Assembly (NCBI GenBank): GCA_038230275.1
Contig: JBBRNO010000007.1
Location: 37,623-101,622 of the forward strand
Length of the DNA stretch: 64,000 bases
Direction of reading: 5' to 3'
From: JANXXV01 sp038230275
Lineage (GTDB): Bacteria; Acidobacteriota; Terriglobia; Bryobacterales; Bryobacteraceae
Made by a program: the position numbers and the translations under genes. Position 1 is the stretch's first letter; the number at the start of each line of letters is the position of its first letter. Shown piece after piece: positions 1 to 7,340 of this stretch. The notes beneath the pieces were generated by a model. That model saw only the letters and a list, made by a program, of their open reading frames with translations, was not told the origin of the DNA and searched no databases.

Positions 1-644
1 AATCGCGCCAACGCCGCACGTCCCCAGGGAACGTCCATGCTTTTCGGATTGGCAATCACCACTGTTCCCACTGCCCCACGGGAGCGCAGATGATTCCAGC
101 GCTCTTCGCCGGACTGATAATGCGACATCAATTCGCCAGGGATGCTCTTCGGACCGCCGCTGAGGTAGACCACGATCTTGCCCTTCACATCGAGTCCGCT
201 GAGTTCATCGTACTTATGCTCAGGAACCGCAAAGCCGTACCCGGCGAAGACGGCCGCGCCTTCGAAAGCGGGCGCGACGCCAGACCGCAATAGGAACGCA
301 CCATCTTCGCCCAGTTTCAATGGCTGAACCTGGCCGTCGCGAATCAAATCTACAGAAGAAGACGCCTCGTCGATTTGGGAGATATTGAACGGCACCGGCT
401 GAATATAGCCGGAGGTGCCTGCGGGCTTAAGTCCGCTGCGTTCAAACTCACCGGCAACATATTGCGCGGCTAGTTTATGACCGGGGCTGCCTGTGTCGCG
501 GCCTTCCAATTTATCGCCGGCAAGATATTGAACATGGGCCCACCATCTGCGCCCTTCGGCCTCATAGTCGACTGCCGCGGCGGAAACAATGGTCAGAAAC
601 GCCAAACTGAGAATGCAGAAGTTGCGAAAGGTTCTCTGCGGCAT
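1..644 (-). CDS. M28-family metallopeptidase, N-terminal part (runs off window start)
   Basis: I translated the minus strand from an ATG at 644; the frame is open to the window edge, giving about 214 residues of a longer protein. The first ~24 residues are a signal-peptide-like hydrophobic stretch, so the product is probably exported. Next comes a segment typical of the front of M28 aminopeptidases (LEGRDTGSPG, then AAQYVAGEFERSGLKPAG). A PA-domain-like part follows (FAGYGFAVPE, DVKGKIVVYLSGG). The zinc-binding catalytic domain would lie outside the window, so activity cannot be judged. It ends a minus-strand pair with the ABC-F gene upstream; only about 22 nt separate them. The family call rests on these N-terminal motifs only. 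Confidence 0.7.
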   Translation of the reverse strand, partial: MPQRTFRNFCILSLAFLTIVSAAAVDYEAEGRRWWAHVQYLAGDKLEGRDTGSPGHKLAAQYVAGEFERSGLKPAGTSGYIQPVPFNISQIDEASSSVDLIRDGQVQPLKLGEDGAFLLRSGVAPAFEGAAVFAGYGFAVPEHKYDELSGLDVKGKIVVYLSGGPKSIPGELMSHYQSGEERWNHLRSRGAVGTVVIANPKSMDVPWGRAALAR

Positions 645-666
645 CACGCAAGTATAGCGATTTACA

Positions 667-2481
667 CTACTTGAGTTTCACTTCGAGTTCCGCCCAGCGG
701 GCGTATAATTGGTCGGCTGCCTGCTGCGCCGCCTGCAGCTTGTCGTAACTCTGTTGAAGCCGCCTTGGATCTCGCATAATTTCGGGATCGTGCAGATCGC
801 TCTGCAGAACCGTCAGTTCCTTGTCGGCCGCTTCAATCTGCGCTTCCATGCTTTCCCATTCGCGGTTTTCCAGGTAAGAAAGCCTCTTCTTTTGCGCTGG
901 AACGGCGGCTGCGGGGGCAGGTTCGGGTCTGGCGGTCTTGGGCGAAAGATCGGGCACGCTTGCCGTCACCTTCGACTGCGCCTCTTCCCACTGCGAGTAG
1001 TCCGCGAAGAGGCCGGCACCGCCATTGCCGTCGAGGCCCAGCACCAAGGTAGATACGCGGTCCAACATATACCGGTCGTGAGTGACGAGCACCAACGCGC
1101 CAGGAAAATCGGAAAGATTTTCCTCCAGTACCTCGAGAGTTGAAATGTCCAGATCGTTGGTTGGTTCGTCCAGGAACAACAGATCGGCGGGCTGCAACAT
1201 CAAGCGCGCTATAAGTACGCGAGCCCTCTCTCCGCCGGAGAGACGGCCAACCGCAACATCAAGCTGTTCATTACGGAATAGAAAACGCTTTGCCCACCCG
1301 GCCACGTGGATTGTGCGGTCCTTATAGATGACCGAATCGCCGTAGGGGCTGAGCGCTGTGCGTAGCGGCTCTTCCAGATTCAACTGTTCCCGATTCTGAT
1401 CGAAATACACCACACGCAATCCGTCGGCACGTTGCACCGTACCGCCATCGGGCGAGAGTTCGCCACCCAGCACTTTTAACAACGTGGTTTTTCCGCTGCC
1501 ATTCGCACCCACCAGACCGAGCCGAATTCCGGGCGAAAGGGTGCAGTTCAATCCCTCAAAGAGAATGCGGCCGCCCATGCTCTTGGACAGGTTCTCGGCC
1601 ACCAGCAGCCGCTTGGTCTTTCGATCGCTCGCGGTGAATTCAACTTGCGTGGTGCCTTTCGCCATACGCTCGTTCAGCTCAGCCAAATCGCCGATGTGCC
1701 GTCCGGCATCGCCAATACGCGCCTTCGACTTGCGCGTTCTCGCTTTGGCTCCGCGGCGCAACCACTCAATCTCGCGCTTCACAATATTCGAAAGCGCTTC
1801 CTGCTGCTTCGATTGAGCGGCGAGGAAGTCTTCGCGGCGAATGAGAAATTCGCTGTAGCTGCCTTTCACACGGAACAAGCCATCGGGATAGGTGCGGTTG
1901 ATCTCCACCATGTCGCTGACCACGTTTTCCAGAAAGTATCGATCGTGGCTGACAATGACGCTGGCGAACGGCGCGGACCTGAGAAATTTCTCAAGCCAGA
2001 GAATGCCCTGTAGGTCGAGATGGTTTGTCGGTTCGTCCAGCAGCACCAGATCCGGACTGGCGATGACGGCCTGGGCAATGGCGAGGCGCTTGCGCCAACC
2101 ACCGGACAGCGACAAGGCCCGAACGCTGGGATCGCTGAAGCCAAAACGGCTCAGAGTAATTTCGACAAGCGATTCCCGCTCATAGTCTTCGAGATGTTTG
2201 CCGTCCAGTACAGCATCCAGCACAGCCGCGACGGTGATATCCGAGTCGAACACGGGGTCCTGCGGAACGTATCCGGTGGTCACCAGCTTGCGCAGCGACA
2301 CGCTGCCTGAGTCCGGAGTTTGCACGCCGGCCAGAATCTGGATAAGCGTGGACTTGCCGGCGCCGTTGGGTCCGATGAGGCCGATGCGCTCCCCTTCCGA
2401 GATAGTCAGTGATATATTTTCAAATAGCGGACGAGCGCCGAAGGTTTTGCTGATGGACTGGCAACTGATGAGCAGGGACAT
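667..2481 (-). CDS. uup: ABC-F family ATPase, Uup-like
   Basis: A 604-residue soluble protein with two ABC ATPase domains and no membrane segments, the layout of ABC-F translation factors. Domain 1 has Walker A GPNGAGKST, signature LSGGWRKR and Walker B LLDEPTNHLD. Domain 2 has GANGSGKTT, LSGGERARV and LFLDEPTNDLD. A charged linker full of Arg/Lys lies between them, and the last ~75 residues form a predicted coiled coil, the Uup C-terminal domain. ABC-F proteins act at the ribosome; Uup has also been linked to branched DNA intermediates. The frame is open 14 codons further up (to 2523), but the conserved N-terminus begins at the ATG at 2481. Neither start has a strong ribosome binding site. 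Confidence 0.85.
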   Translation of the reverse strand: MSLLISCQSISKTFGARPLFENISLTISEGERIGLIGPNGAGKSTLIQILAGVQTPDSGSVSLRKLVTTGYVPQDPVFDSDITVAAVLDAVLDGKHLEDYERESLVEITLSRFGFSDPSVRALSLSGGWRKRLAIAQAVIASPDLVLLDEPTNHLDLQGILWLEKFLRSAPFASVIVSHDRYFLENVVSDMVEINRTYPDGLFRVKGSYSEFLIRREDFLAAQSKQQEALSNIVKREIEWLRRGAKARTRKSKARIGDAGRHIGDLAELNERMAKGTTQVEFTASDRKTKRLLVAENLSKSMGGRILFEGLNCTLSPGIRLGLVGANGSGKTTLLKVLGGELSPDGGTVQRADGLRVVYFDQNREQLNLEEPLRTALSPYGDSVIYKDRTIHVAGWAKRFLFRNEQLDVAVGRLSGGERARVLIARLMLQPADLLFLDEPTNDLDISTLEVLEENLSDFPGALVLVTHDRYMLDRVSTLVLGLDGNGGAGLFADYSQWEEAQSKVTASVPDLSPKTARPEPAPAAAVPAQKKRLSYLENREWESMEAQIEAADKELTVLQSDLHDPEIMRDPRRLQQSYDKLQAAQQAADQLYARWAELEVKLK

Positions 2482-2615
2482 TGCGGGAAGGGTCTTAAGA
2501 GAGCTGAACTTCCAGTTTAGCACCCGTCGAGGCCTTCACCCGATGCCGGGCATATGGTATTCTTCCTATGCGTCTTAGGACGCTTGACTAGTAATATCGG
2601 AAAAGGAATTAGAGA

Positions 2616-2819
2616 ATGAAAGAAACAGGTACAGTGAAGTGGTTTAACGCTGCGAAGGGATTTGGATTTATCCAGCGTGAGAACGGAGAAGATGTGTTTG
2701 TGCATTTCAGTGCTATTGAGGCTTCTGGCTATCGCTCACTCGATGAAGGCGCCAGGGTTCAGTTCACAGTGAAGAGCGGGCCAAAGGGATTGCAGGCCGA
2801 GGACGTGGCTATCGTTTAA
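2616..2819 (+). CDS. cold-shock protein (CspA family)
   Basis: A 67-residue single cold-shock domain, the normal length for the family. RNP1 (KGFGFI) and RNP2 (VFVHF) are intact, so it should bind single-stranded RNA/DNA as an RNA chaperone. The ATG at 2616 follows an AAGGA-like ribosome binding site about 9 nt upstream. The next gene encodes an RRM RNA-binding protein in the same direction, so two RNA-binding proteins sit in tandem. A GC-rich hairpin lies just after the stop. Whether it is cold-induced cannot be told from the sequence. Confidence 0.93.
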   Translation: MKETGTVKWFNAAKGFGFIQRENGEDVFVHFSAIEASGYRSLDEGARVQFTVKSGPKGLQAEDVAIV

Positions 2820-2886
2820 CCCTAGTGGAGCCGGCTTGGCGCCGGCTTCCTTACAGTTAACTCAAGAGTTTCACGAAGGACATCAC

Positions 2887-3297
2887 TTGAAAAACATATT
2901 TGTGGGAAGCCTTAGTTTCAATGCCACGGAAGACGACCTGAGACAGCTGTTCGGGCAGCATGGGACCGTGGAGCGCGCGAGTATTCTTATGGACCGCGAA
3001 ACGGGCCGTTCGCGCGGTTTTGGGTTTGTGGAAATGTCAAACGACAGTGAGGCGGATGCTGCGATCGCCGCACTCAACGGAGCCAACCACCTGGGTCGCA
3101 CGATCAACGTGAACGAGGCGCGCCCGAAAGGCGAAGGCGGCGGCGGTCCACGCGGTGGCGGCGGATACGGCGGTGGTGGTGGTGGTGGCGGCCGGCCGAG
3201 TGGCGGCGGTGGCGGTGGCGGTGGTGGTGGACGCCGGGGCGGCCAGCAGGACGATTATCGCGGCCAGGCACGCCAACCTCGCGAACCCCGCTGGTAG
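2887..3297 (+). CDS. RRM-type RNA-binding protein with Gly-rich tail
   Basis: A 136-residue protein: one RNA recognition motif in the first ~80 residues (RNP2 IFVGSL, RNP1 RGFGFVEM), then a low-complexity tail of Gly runs broken by Arg, Pro and Tyr and ending PREPRW. This layout matches bacterial (cyanobacterial Rbp-type) RRM proteins. I chose the TTG at 2887 because a GAAGGA ribosome binding site lies 6-7 nt before it and the RRM begins at the next residue; the frame is open further up with no ATG. It is probably expressed with the cold-shock gene. The Gly-rich tail is encoded by near-repetitive GGC/GGT codons and is likely to vary in length between strains. Confidence 0.85.
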   Translation: MKNIFVGSLSFNATEDDLRQLFGQHGTVERASILMDRETGRSRGFGFVEMSNDSEADAAIAALNGANHLGRTINVNEARPKGEGGGGPRGGGGYGGGGGGGGRPSGGGGGGGGGGRRGGQQDDYRGQARQPREPRW

Positions 3298-3857
3298 GCA
3301 CTGTCCGCTATTTCCTTGCACACGCAAAACTAGAGAGTCCGCAACCCCCAAAAATGCGGCACCGGGCGACCGCTGGGCGGTTGAACGGTGCCGCCCTGTC
3401 CAACTACACCGCCCATCGATACTCTCTCATTAAATACGACGCCGATTTTCGGCCGTACCGCTTCACCCCGGAATGCCCGGTGCACTCGATCAACCGGTGG
3501 TCCTGCCGAGTCCGAGACCACAGCAATAGCAGTGGCGGCCTATCTGTGCGAAAACCCTCAACAACTCAAGTTTGATACTATCGCCAGTCCTTAAGGAAAT
3601 TCGACCCGATCTACGCCTGACTGGTGGCGAACTGCCGCCTCGATTTCATCGCGGAGATCTGGGGATGCCCATCACGCGCGAGCCGAACCACTCCCTTCTC
3701 CCTTGAATTATGTGCTTTCAGGGAGCGTTCCGTATAAAGTCACCAACAGCAACTGTTTCTATTCGCTTGCCGAACGTCCGCAAGTTCACCCGAGATCAAC
3801 TGGTGTCTCTACCACAAGGTGGGTTGCCGCAAGGCGACGCAAGCTGGGAGCAACTAG
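3298..3857. other. intergenic region without a recognisable gene
   Basis: About 560 bp between the RRM gene and the gene remnant. Short open frames occur on both strands but none resembles a known family or has a good ribosome binding site. The only clear structure is the stem-rich element at 3332-3427, listed separately. Confidence 0.6.
3332..3427. other. possible structured RNA element with 7-bp closing stem
   Basis: AGAGAGT (3332-3338) is complementary to ACTCTCT (3421-3427) and would close a 96-nt domain. Inside are GC-rich complementary segments: CCGC/GCGG near 3340-3359, and GGGCGG near 3375 pairing with CCGCCC near 3391 or with a second site near 3410, so alternative folds exist. The size suggests a tRNA, but no T-arm or anticodon arm can be fitted on either strand. 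Function, strand and transcription are unknown. Confidence 0.3.
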
Positions 3858-4350
3858 GTATTTTCGTCATCCGATCTACCCGGCGTCATTTACCTTCCGG
3901 CGGCAAGCGCGGTGGTGGCACCGCCAGCGGAAACGCGGTTGAACGCCTGGTTCGGAATGGGGGCAAAGGCTGGTACGCAGTTCTTTGTGGTGGGAATCGA
4001 GACGGTTGGCGGGTGGGTTTTCGCCCTGGACGAACCCGGGAAAGGGATGGTCGTCACCAGTAGCGTGAATCGACTGGGTCCCGGCGTCGGCGCAGGACTC
4101 GGAGTGTGCTTCATCTATATCACCGGAGTAAGCATGCCGCAGCGGTTGAACGGTTGCCAGCAACGGGACTGGGATTTCAATCTCTCGCTCGGCAAAAACT
4201 GGGTAATCTCGCGCAAACCGGCGCCAAGCTGAAGAAGCTCAAACCGTTGATCGATTTTGTGGCGAAGACCGGCGCGCGGTCCCGAAAGCGCTAAAGGCGC
4301 CGCGTTGAAGACCGAACCCGACAGATGGATCGACCTCGACATTCCGTTCA
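3858..4350 (+). pseudogene. frameshifted gene remnant of unknown function
   Basis: The frame from 3858 to 4232 encodes a protein-like stretch with no start codon (LNAWFGMGAKAGTQFFVVG, then VGGWVFALDEPGKGMVVTSS), ending in DWDFNLSLGKNW before a stop. Restoring one G near 4194 continues it in the next frame (GNLAQTGAKLKKLKPLIDFV). A second shift near 4280 again gives protein-like sequence (LKTEPDRWIDL). This successive hand-over between frames, with sensible composition in each, is what a decayed or mis-sequenced gene looks like. I do not recognise the family. The N-terminal part appears to be missing, since a stop lies at 3855-3857. Confidence 0.45.
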
Positions 4351-4430
4351 TCAGCGGTGGCGCCGAAGTTTCGATATTTTACCGTCTTTCTAATTTCAAC
4401 GCGGTCTACGACGACTCATCGGCGGCCGTG

Positions 4431-4465
4431 CAAACGTCAAACCTTGACGTTTGATAATGCTTATC
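4431..4465 (+). promoter_or_regulatory. probable operator palindromes (Fur/PerR-type) upstream of the perR-like gene
   Basis: Two overlapping inverted repeats lie 18-52 bp before the regulator's ATG. The first is a perfect 10-bp inverted repeat with a 3-bp spacer (4431-4453; half-sites CAAACGTCAA and TTGACGTTTG). The second, GATAATGCTTATC (4453-4465), differs by one base from the classic Fur-box core GATAATGATTATC. Their position suggests autoregulation of the downstream operon by its own Fur-family product; this is inferred, not shown. Confidence 0.65.
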
Positions 4466-4482
4466 GTGTAATAGTTACTGTG

Positions 4483-4905
4483 ATGCAGTTCGATGCAGAG
4501 CAATTTCGCGGGCTGTGCGCCGAACACGGGCTGGCGGTTACGCACCAGCGCCAGGCGATCTATCAGGCGTTGCTATCGTTGCACGATCATCCCAGTGCGG
4601 AAGGGGTTTACGGAAAAGTGCGGAAGCGCATCCCTTCCATATCGCTGGCGACCGTTTATAAGAACATCAAAACGTTCGTGGATAGTGGGTTGCTGCGCGA
4701 GATGAGCCTGCATCACGGCTCGGCGCGGCTGGAAACCAATCTGGACCCGCATCATCACCTTGTCTGCGTGCAATGCAAGGCGATTGTGGATCTGGAAAAC
4801 GCCGATCTGGAACCGGTGCGGTTGAAGAAGAAACTGCCGCGAGGGTTTTCCGTGCAGCGCTGTTCCGTGGAAGTGATCGGCCTGTGTGCGCGCTGTTCCC
4901 CATAA
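4483..4905 (+). CDS. Fur-family transcriptional repressor, PerR-like
   Basis: A 140-residue Fur-family regulator: N-terminal winged helix (TVYKNIKTFVDSGLL is the recognition region) and C-terminal dimer/metal domain. Metal ligands visible are the DPHHHLVC cluster and two CxxC pairs (CVQC, and CARC at the C-terminus) that normally hold structural zinc. The PerR assignment rests mainly on context: ahpC and ahpD follow directly on the same strand, so it probably senses peroxide and represses them. Fur cannot be excluded from sequence alone. The ATG at 4483 is preceded by the operator palindromes; the longer open frame upstream overlaps these operators and is unlikely to be translated. The gap to ahpC is 23 nt and carries the ahpC ribosome binding site. 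Confidence 0.85.
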   Translation: MQFDAEQFRGLCAEHGLAVTHQRQAIYQALLSLHDHPSAEGVYGKVRKRIPSISLATVYKNIKTFVDSGLLREMSLHHGSARLETNLDPHHHLVCVQCKAIVDLENADLEPVRLKKKLPRGFSVQRCSVEVIGLCARCSP

Positions 4906-4928
4906 AGTTCCATCCAAGGAGAGTAAAC

Positions 4929-5468
4929 ATGTTAGGTGTTGGAGAGAAGTTCCCCGCGTTTTCGATGAAGGCAACCGTCAGCACGGACCTGAAGACGGCG
5001 TTTGCGGACACAACCGAAGAAAGCTATCCCGGCCAGTGGAAAGTGTATTTCTTCTGGCCCAAAGATTTTACGTTTGTGTGCCCCACCGAGATTGCGGCCT
5101 TCGGGAAGTTGAACGGTGAATTCAAAGATCGGGACGCGCAGGTGCTGGGCGGCAGTACGGATTCCGAGTTCGTCCATCTGGCATGGCGCCAGCATCACGA
5201 TGATCTGAAATCGCTGCCGTTCCCCATGCTGGCGGATGTGAAGCGGGAACTATGCGGTGAACTAGGCATTTTGGATCCGAAGGAAGGCGTGGCCCAGCGC
5301 GCTACGTTTATCGTGGACCCGTGGAACGTGATCCGGTTTGTTTCGGTGAACGATCTTTCGGTCGGACGGAATCCGCAGGAAGTGCTGCGCGTTCTGGATG
5401 CCCTACAAACCGACGAACTGTGCCCCTGCAACTGGAAGCAGGGCGAAGAGACCTTGGTTGTAGCTTAA
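4929..5468 (+). CDS. ahpC: AhpC-type peroxiredoxin
   Basis: A 179-residue thioredoxin-fold peroxidase. The peroxidatic Cys is Cys51 in FTFVCPTE; two further cysteines near the C-terminus (Cys165 and Cys167, LCPCNW) supply the resolving thiol, as in the AhpC forms that are recycled by AhpD rather than AhpF. It reduces H2O2 and organic hydroperoxides in the cytoplasm. The ATG at 4929 follows GGAGAG at good spacing. It lies between the PerR-like regulator and ahpD in one operon, with a GC-rich hairpin in the ahpC-ahpD gap that could lower read-through or stabilise the ahpC message. Well-supported call. Confidence 0.93.
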   Translation: MLGVGEKFPAFSMKATVSTDLKTAFADTTEESYPGQWKVYFFWPKDFTFVCPTEIAAFGKLNGEFKDRDAQVLGGSTDSEFVHLAWRQHHDDLKSLPFPMLADVKRELCGELGILDPKEGVAQRATFIVDPWNVIRFVSVNDLSVGRNPQEVLRVLDALQTDELCPCNWKQGEETLVVA

Positions 5469-5480
5469 GTTTTCCCATCC

Positions 5481-5501
5481 GGGCCGGTTTCCTTCCGGCC
5501 C
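5481..5501 (+). terminator. hairpin between ahpC and ahpD (attenuator or mRNA stabiliser)
   Basis: GGGCCGG and CCGGCCC form a perfect 7-bp stem with a 7-nt T/C-rich loop, 12 nt after the ahpC stop. Only a short T run follows, so it is at best a weak or partial terminator. It could set a higher level of AhpC than AhpD, a common arrangement for enzyme and recycler. Confidence 0.45.
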
Positions 5502-5524
5502 ATTTCCCCGTTCGTTATTCCAAT

Positions 5525-6055
5525 GTGACACTTGAAACTCTGCTTGAATCTACGCCGCCGTACGCCAAAGATCTGAAGCTGAATCTTTCCAGCTTGATGC
5601 GGCAAACCGAACTCAGCGAACAACAGATCTGGGGAACGGCCGTCGCCTGCGCGTTGGCTGCGCGCAATACGAAACTTTATGAAACACTCTCAGCCGAGGC
5701 GATGACGCATCTTTCTCCGCAGGCGATGGAAGCTGCAAAAACCGCTGCTGCCCTAATGGGGATGAATAATATTTATTATCGATTTCTCCATTTGACGTCT
5801 AACAAGAAGTACGCGACTATTCCAGCGCGGCTACGGATGAACGGCATCCGGACACACGGCGTGGAGCACAATGACTTCGAGTTGTGGTGCACCGCGGTAT
5901 CTGCCCTGAATGGATGCAGCGCTTGCGTCGAATCGCACCAACAAGGCTTGGTGGATCGTGGTGTGGGTGAAGAAGCTATTCTTGCGGTGGTCCGGATTGC
6001 CGCCGTTGTTCACGGCCTGGCTGGAGTTTTCGACGCGGAGGCTACTGCCTCCTAA
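5525..6055 (+). CDS. ahpD: AhpD-type alkylhydroperoxidase
   Basis: A 176-residue all-alpha AhpD protein that recycles AhpC through a CxxC pair. Active-site residues are present: Cys131-x-x-Cys134 (NGCSAC), Glu119 in the FELW motif and His138 (CVESHQQ), placed almost exactly as in the mycobacterial enzyme. The typical segments KLNLSSL and ALMGMNNIYYR are also conserved. I chose the GTG at 5525 because it gives the usual N-terminus; the frame is open upstream through ahpC but that part is only a shadow. The next gene's ribosome binding site overlaps this stop codon, so ahpC, ahpD and the PNPOx gene probably share a transcript. Confidence 0.9.
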   Translation: MTLETLLESTPPYAKDLKLNLSSLMRQTELSEQQIWGTAVACALAARNTKLYETLSAEAMTHLSPQAMEAAKTAAALMGMNNIYYRFLHLTSNKKYATIPARLRMNGIRTHGVEHNDFELWCTAVSALNGCSACVESHQQGLVDRGVGEEAILAVVRIAAVVHGLAGVFDAEATAS

Positions 6056-6068
6056 AAAGGAGATCGCG

Positions 6069-6578
6069 GTGAGTACAGAGAACGGCAATAGCCATCAAGA
6101 TGTCGTCAAAAAGCTTGGCGAATTGATTAAAGCTACCAAGGTTGGAATGCTGACCACGGTGGCCGATGAACAGGGCACGCTGCGCAGCCGGCCGATGGCG
6201 ACCCAGCAGGTGGAGTTCGACGGCGATCTATGGTTTCTGACCAGCATCGATTCCGCCAAAGCGAATGAGATCGAGAAGGATCATCGCGTGAATATCAGCT
6301 ACGCGGATTCGAGTGACAATCGTTACATCTCAGTTTCCGGCACGGCGCGTGTGTTTCGCGACCAGAAGAAGATCAAATCCTTGTGGAGCGCCTGGTACAA
6401 GGCCTGGTTTCCTAAAGGAATCGACGATCCGTCTATTGCGGTGCTTCGGGTGCAAGTGGATAGCGCCGAATACTGGGATGGACCTTCCAGTAGCATCGTG
6501 CAACTTGCGGGATTCGTCAAGGCGCTGGCTACGGGCGAACAGTACAAGGGCGGCGAGCACGAAAAAGTCTCGCTCTGA
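6069..6578 (+). CDS. pyridoxamine 5'-phosphate oxidase-fold protein (general stress protein 26-like)
   Basis: A 169-residue split-barrel flavin-binding protein. The early segment (GMLTTVADEQGTLRSRPM) and the later FDGDLWFLTSIDSAK and YISVSGTARV match the general-stress-protein branch of the PNPOx family, which binds FMN or F420-like cofactors; the substrate is unknown. It starts at a GTG at 6069 with an excellent AAGGAG ribosome binding site 7 nt before. Being last in the perR-ahpC-ahpD run fits a role in redox stress. It ends 3 nt before the convergent DUF2461 gene. Confidence 0.85.
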   Translation: MSTENGNSHQDVVKKLGELIKATKVGMLTTVADEQGTLRSRPMATQQVEFDGDLWFLTSIDSAKANEIEKDHRVNISYADSSDNRYISVSGTARVFRDQKKIKSLWSAWYKAWFPKGIDDPSIAVLRVQVDSAEYWDGPSSSIVQLAGFVKALATGEQYKGGEHEKVSL

Positions 6579-6581
6579 GTA

Positions 6582-7292
6582 TCAGGCGCGGCCGGTCAAC
6601 AGGGGGTCGCGAACGCGGGCGGCTCTCTTGACCAGCGGCTCATTCAGAAAAGTCACGAAAGGAATCAGCAGCCGGATTCTTTTGAGCACTTCTGGAACGA
6701 AGGCGTCGGTGATCGCCAGTTGTGGATCGAGCGCGGTCCGCAGCAGCCATTGTTTACGCTTCAACAATTCCACCGCTTGGTGATCGGCTGCGAAGCCTTT
6801 CGGGGCACGTTGCAGCAAGTCTCCACGAAGATCTCCGAAGCATTCCCGCAAGGCTTTCGCCTTCAGAATTTTCGTCAAGCGCGCGTGATCTTCCGCGATA
6901 TGCTGGCGCAGGGCAAGCAGTTCCGGCGGCGTGGGCATATAGGAGCCTGCGGCCACCACTGCCTCGGCCGCGGATAGCGAAATGTAGAGCACCGCGCCAC
7001 CTTTCCGATCGGCCCGCTGCTGCCAGAACAGAGCTGACGTGTTTGTTTTGTATGGCGTCTTATCGTGCGCAAACCGGGTGTCGCGATACATGCGAAATAG
7101 GGCTTTCTTGGGCTCGGTGACGAAGGCCGGCGCGGTTGCAGCCAATTCCCGATTCACGGATTCGATCAATTCGAGCATCGGCGCCTTGACGTGCTCCTCA
7201 TATAAGGGCTTGCGCGGCTGGAACCAATCCCGGTCGTTATGCTTCTTGAGATCGCGTAGGAATTTCAACGACTGCGCTGAGAACAGGGGCAT
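6582..7292 (-). CDS. DUF2461 family protein
   Basis: A 236-residue protein of the DUF2461 (TIGR02453) family. The hallmark N-terminus is present: SAQSLKFLRDLKKHNDRDWF, followed later by RMYRDTRFAHDKTPYKTN and the GGAVLYISLS strand. The biochemical function is not established. The same frame stays open far upstream to 8627, but that part is only the antisense of the enolase gene; the family N-terminus begins at the ATG at 7292. It is convergent with the stress operon and divergent from the dehydratase gene, with a 48-bp promoter gap to the latter. Confidence 0.85.
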   Translation of the reverse strand: MPLFSAQSLKFLRDLKKHNDRDWFQPRKPLYEEHVKAPMLELIESVNRELAATAPAFVTEPKKALFRMYRDTRFAHDKTPYKTNTSALFWQQRADRKGGAVLYISLSAAEAVVAAGSYMPTPPELLALRQHIAEDHARLTKILKAKALRECFGDLRGDLLQRAPKGFAADHQAVELLKRKQWLLRTALDPQLAITDAFVPEVLKRIRLLIPFVTFLNEPLVKRAARVRDPLLTGRA

Positions 7293-7340
7293 CTCTCTAT
7301 TTTGTGACAAGACACCTTTCGGTCTGATAGAGTTTTTTTC

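Noticed and set aside
2830..2848. GC-rich hairpin (AGCCGGC/GCCGGCT) after the cold-shock gene as a terminator
   Set aside because: No T-run follows on the + strand and the next gene lies a few bases away; kept only as a possible structure in the csp-RRM gap.
3332..3427. Possible tRNA gene suggested by a 7-bp acceptor-like helix
   Set aside because: No T-arm (GGTTCRANYCC-like) or anticodon arm fits on either strand, and the length of 96 nt with GC hairpins does not match a class II tRNA.
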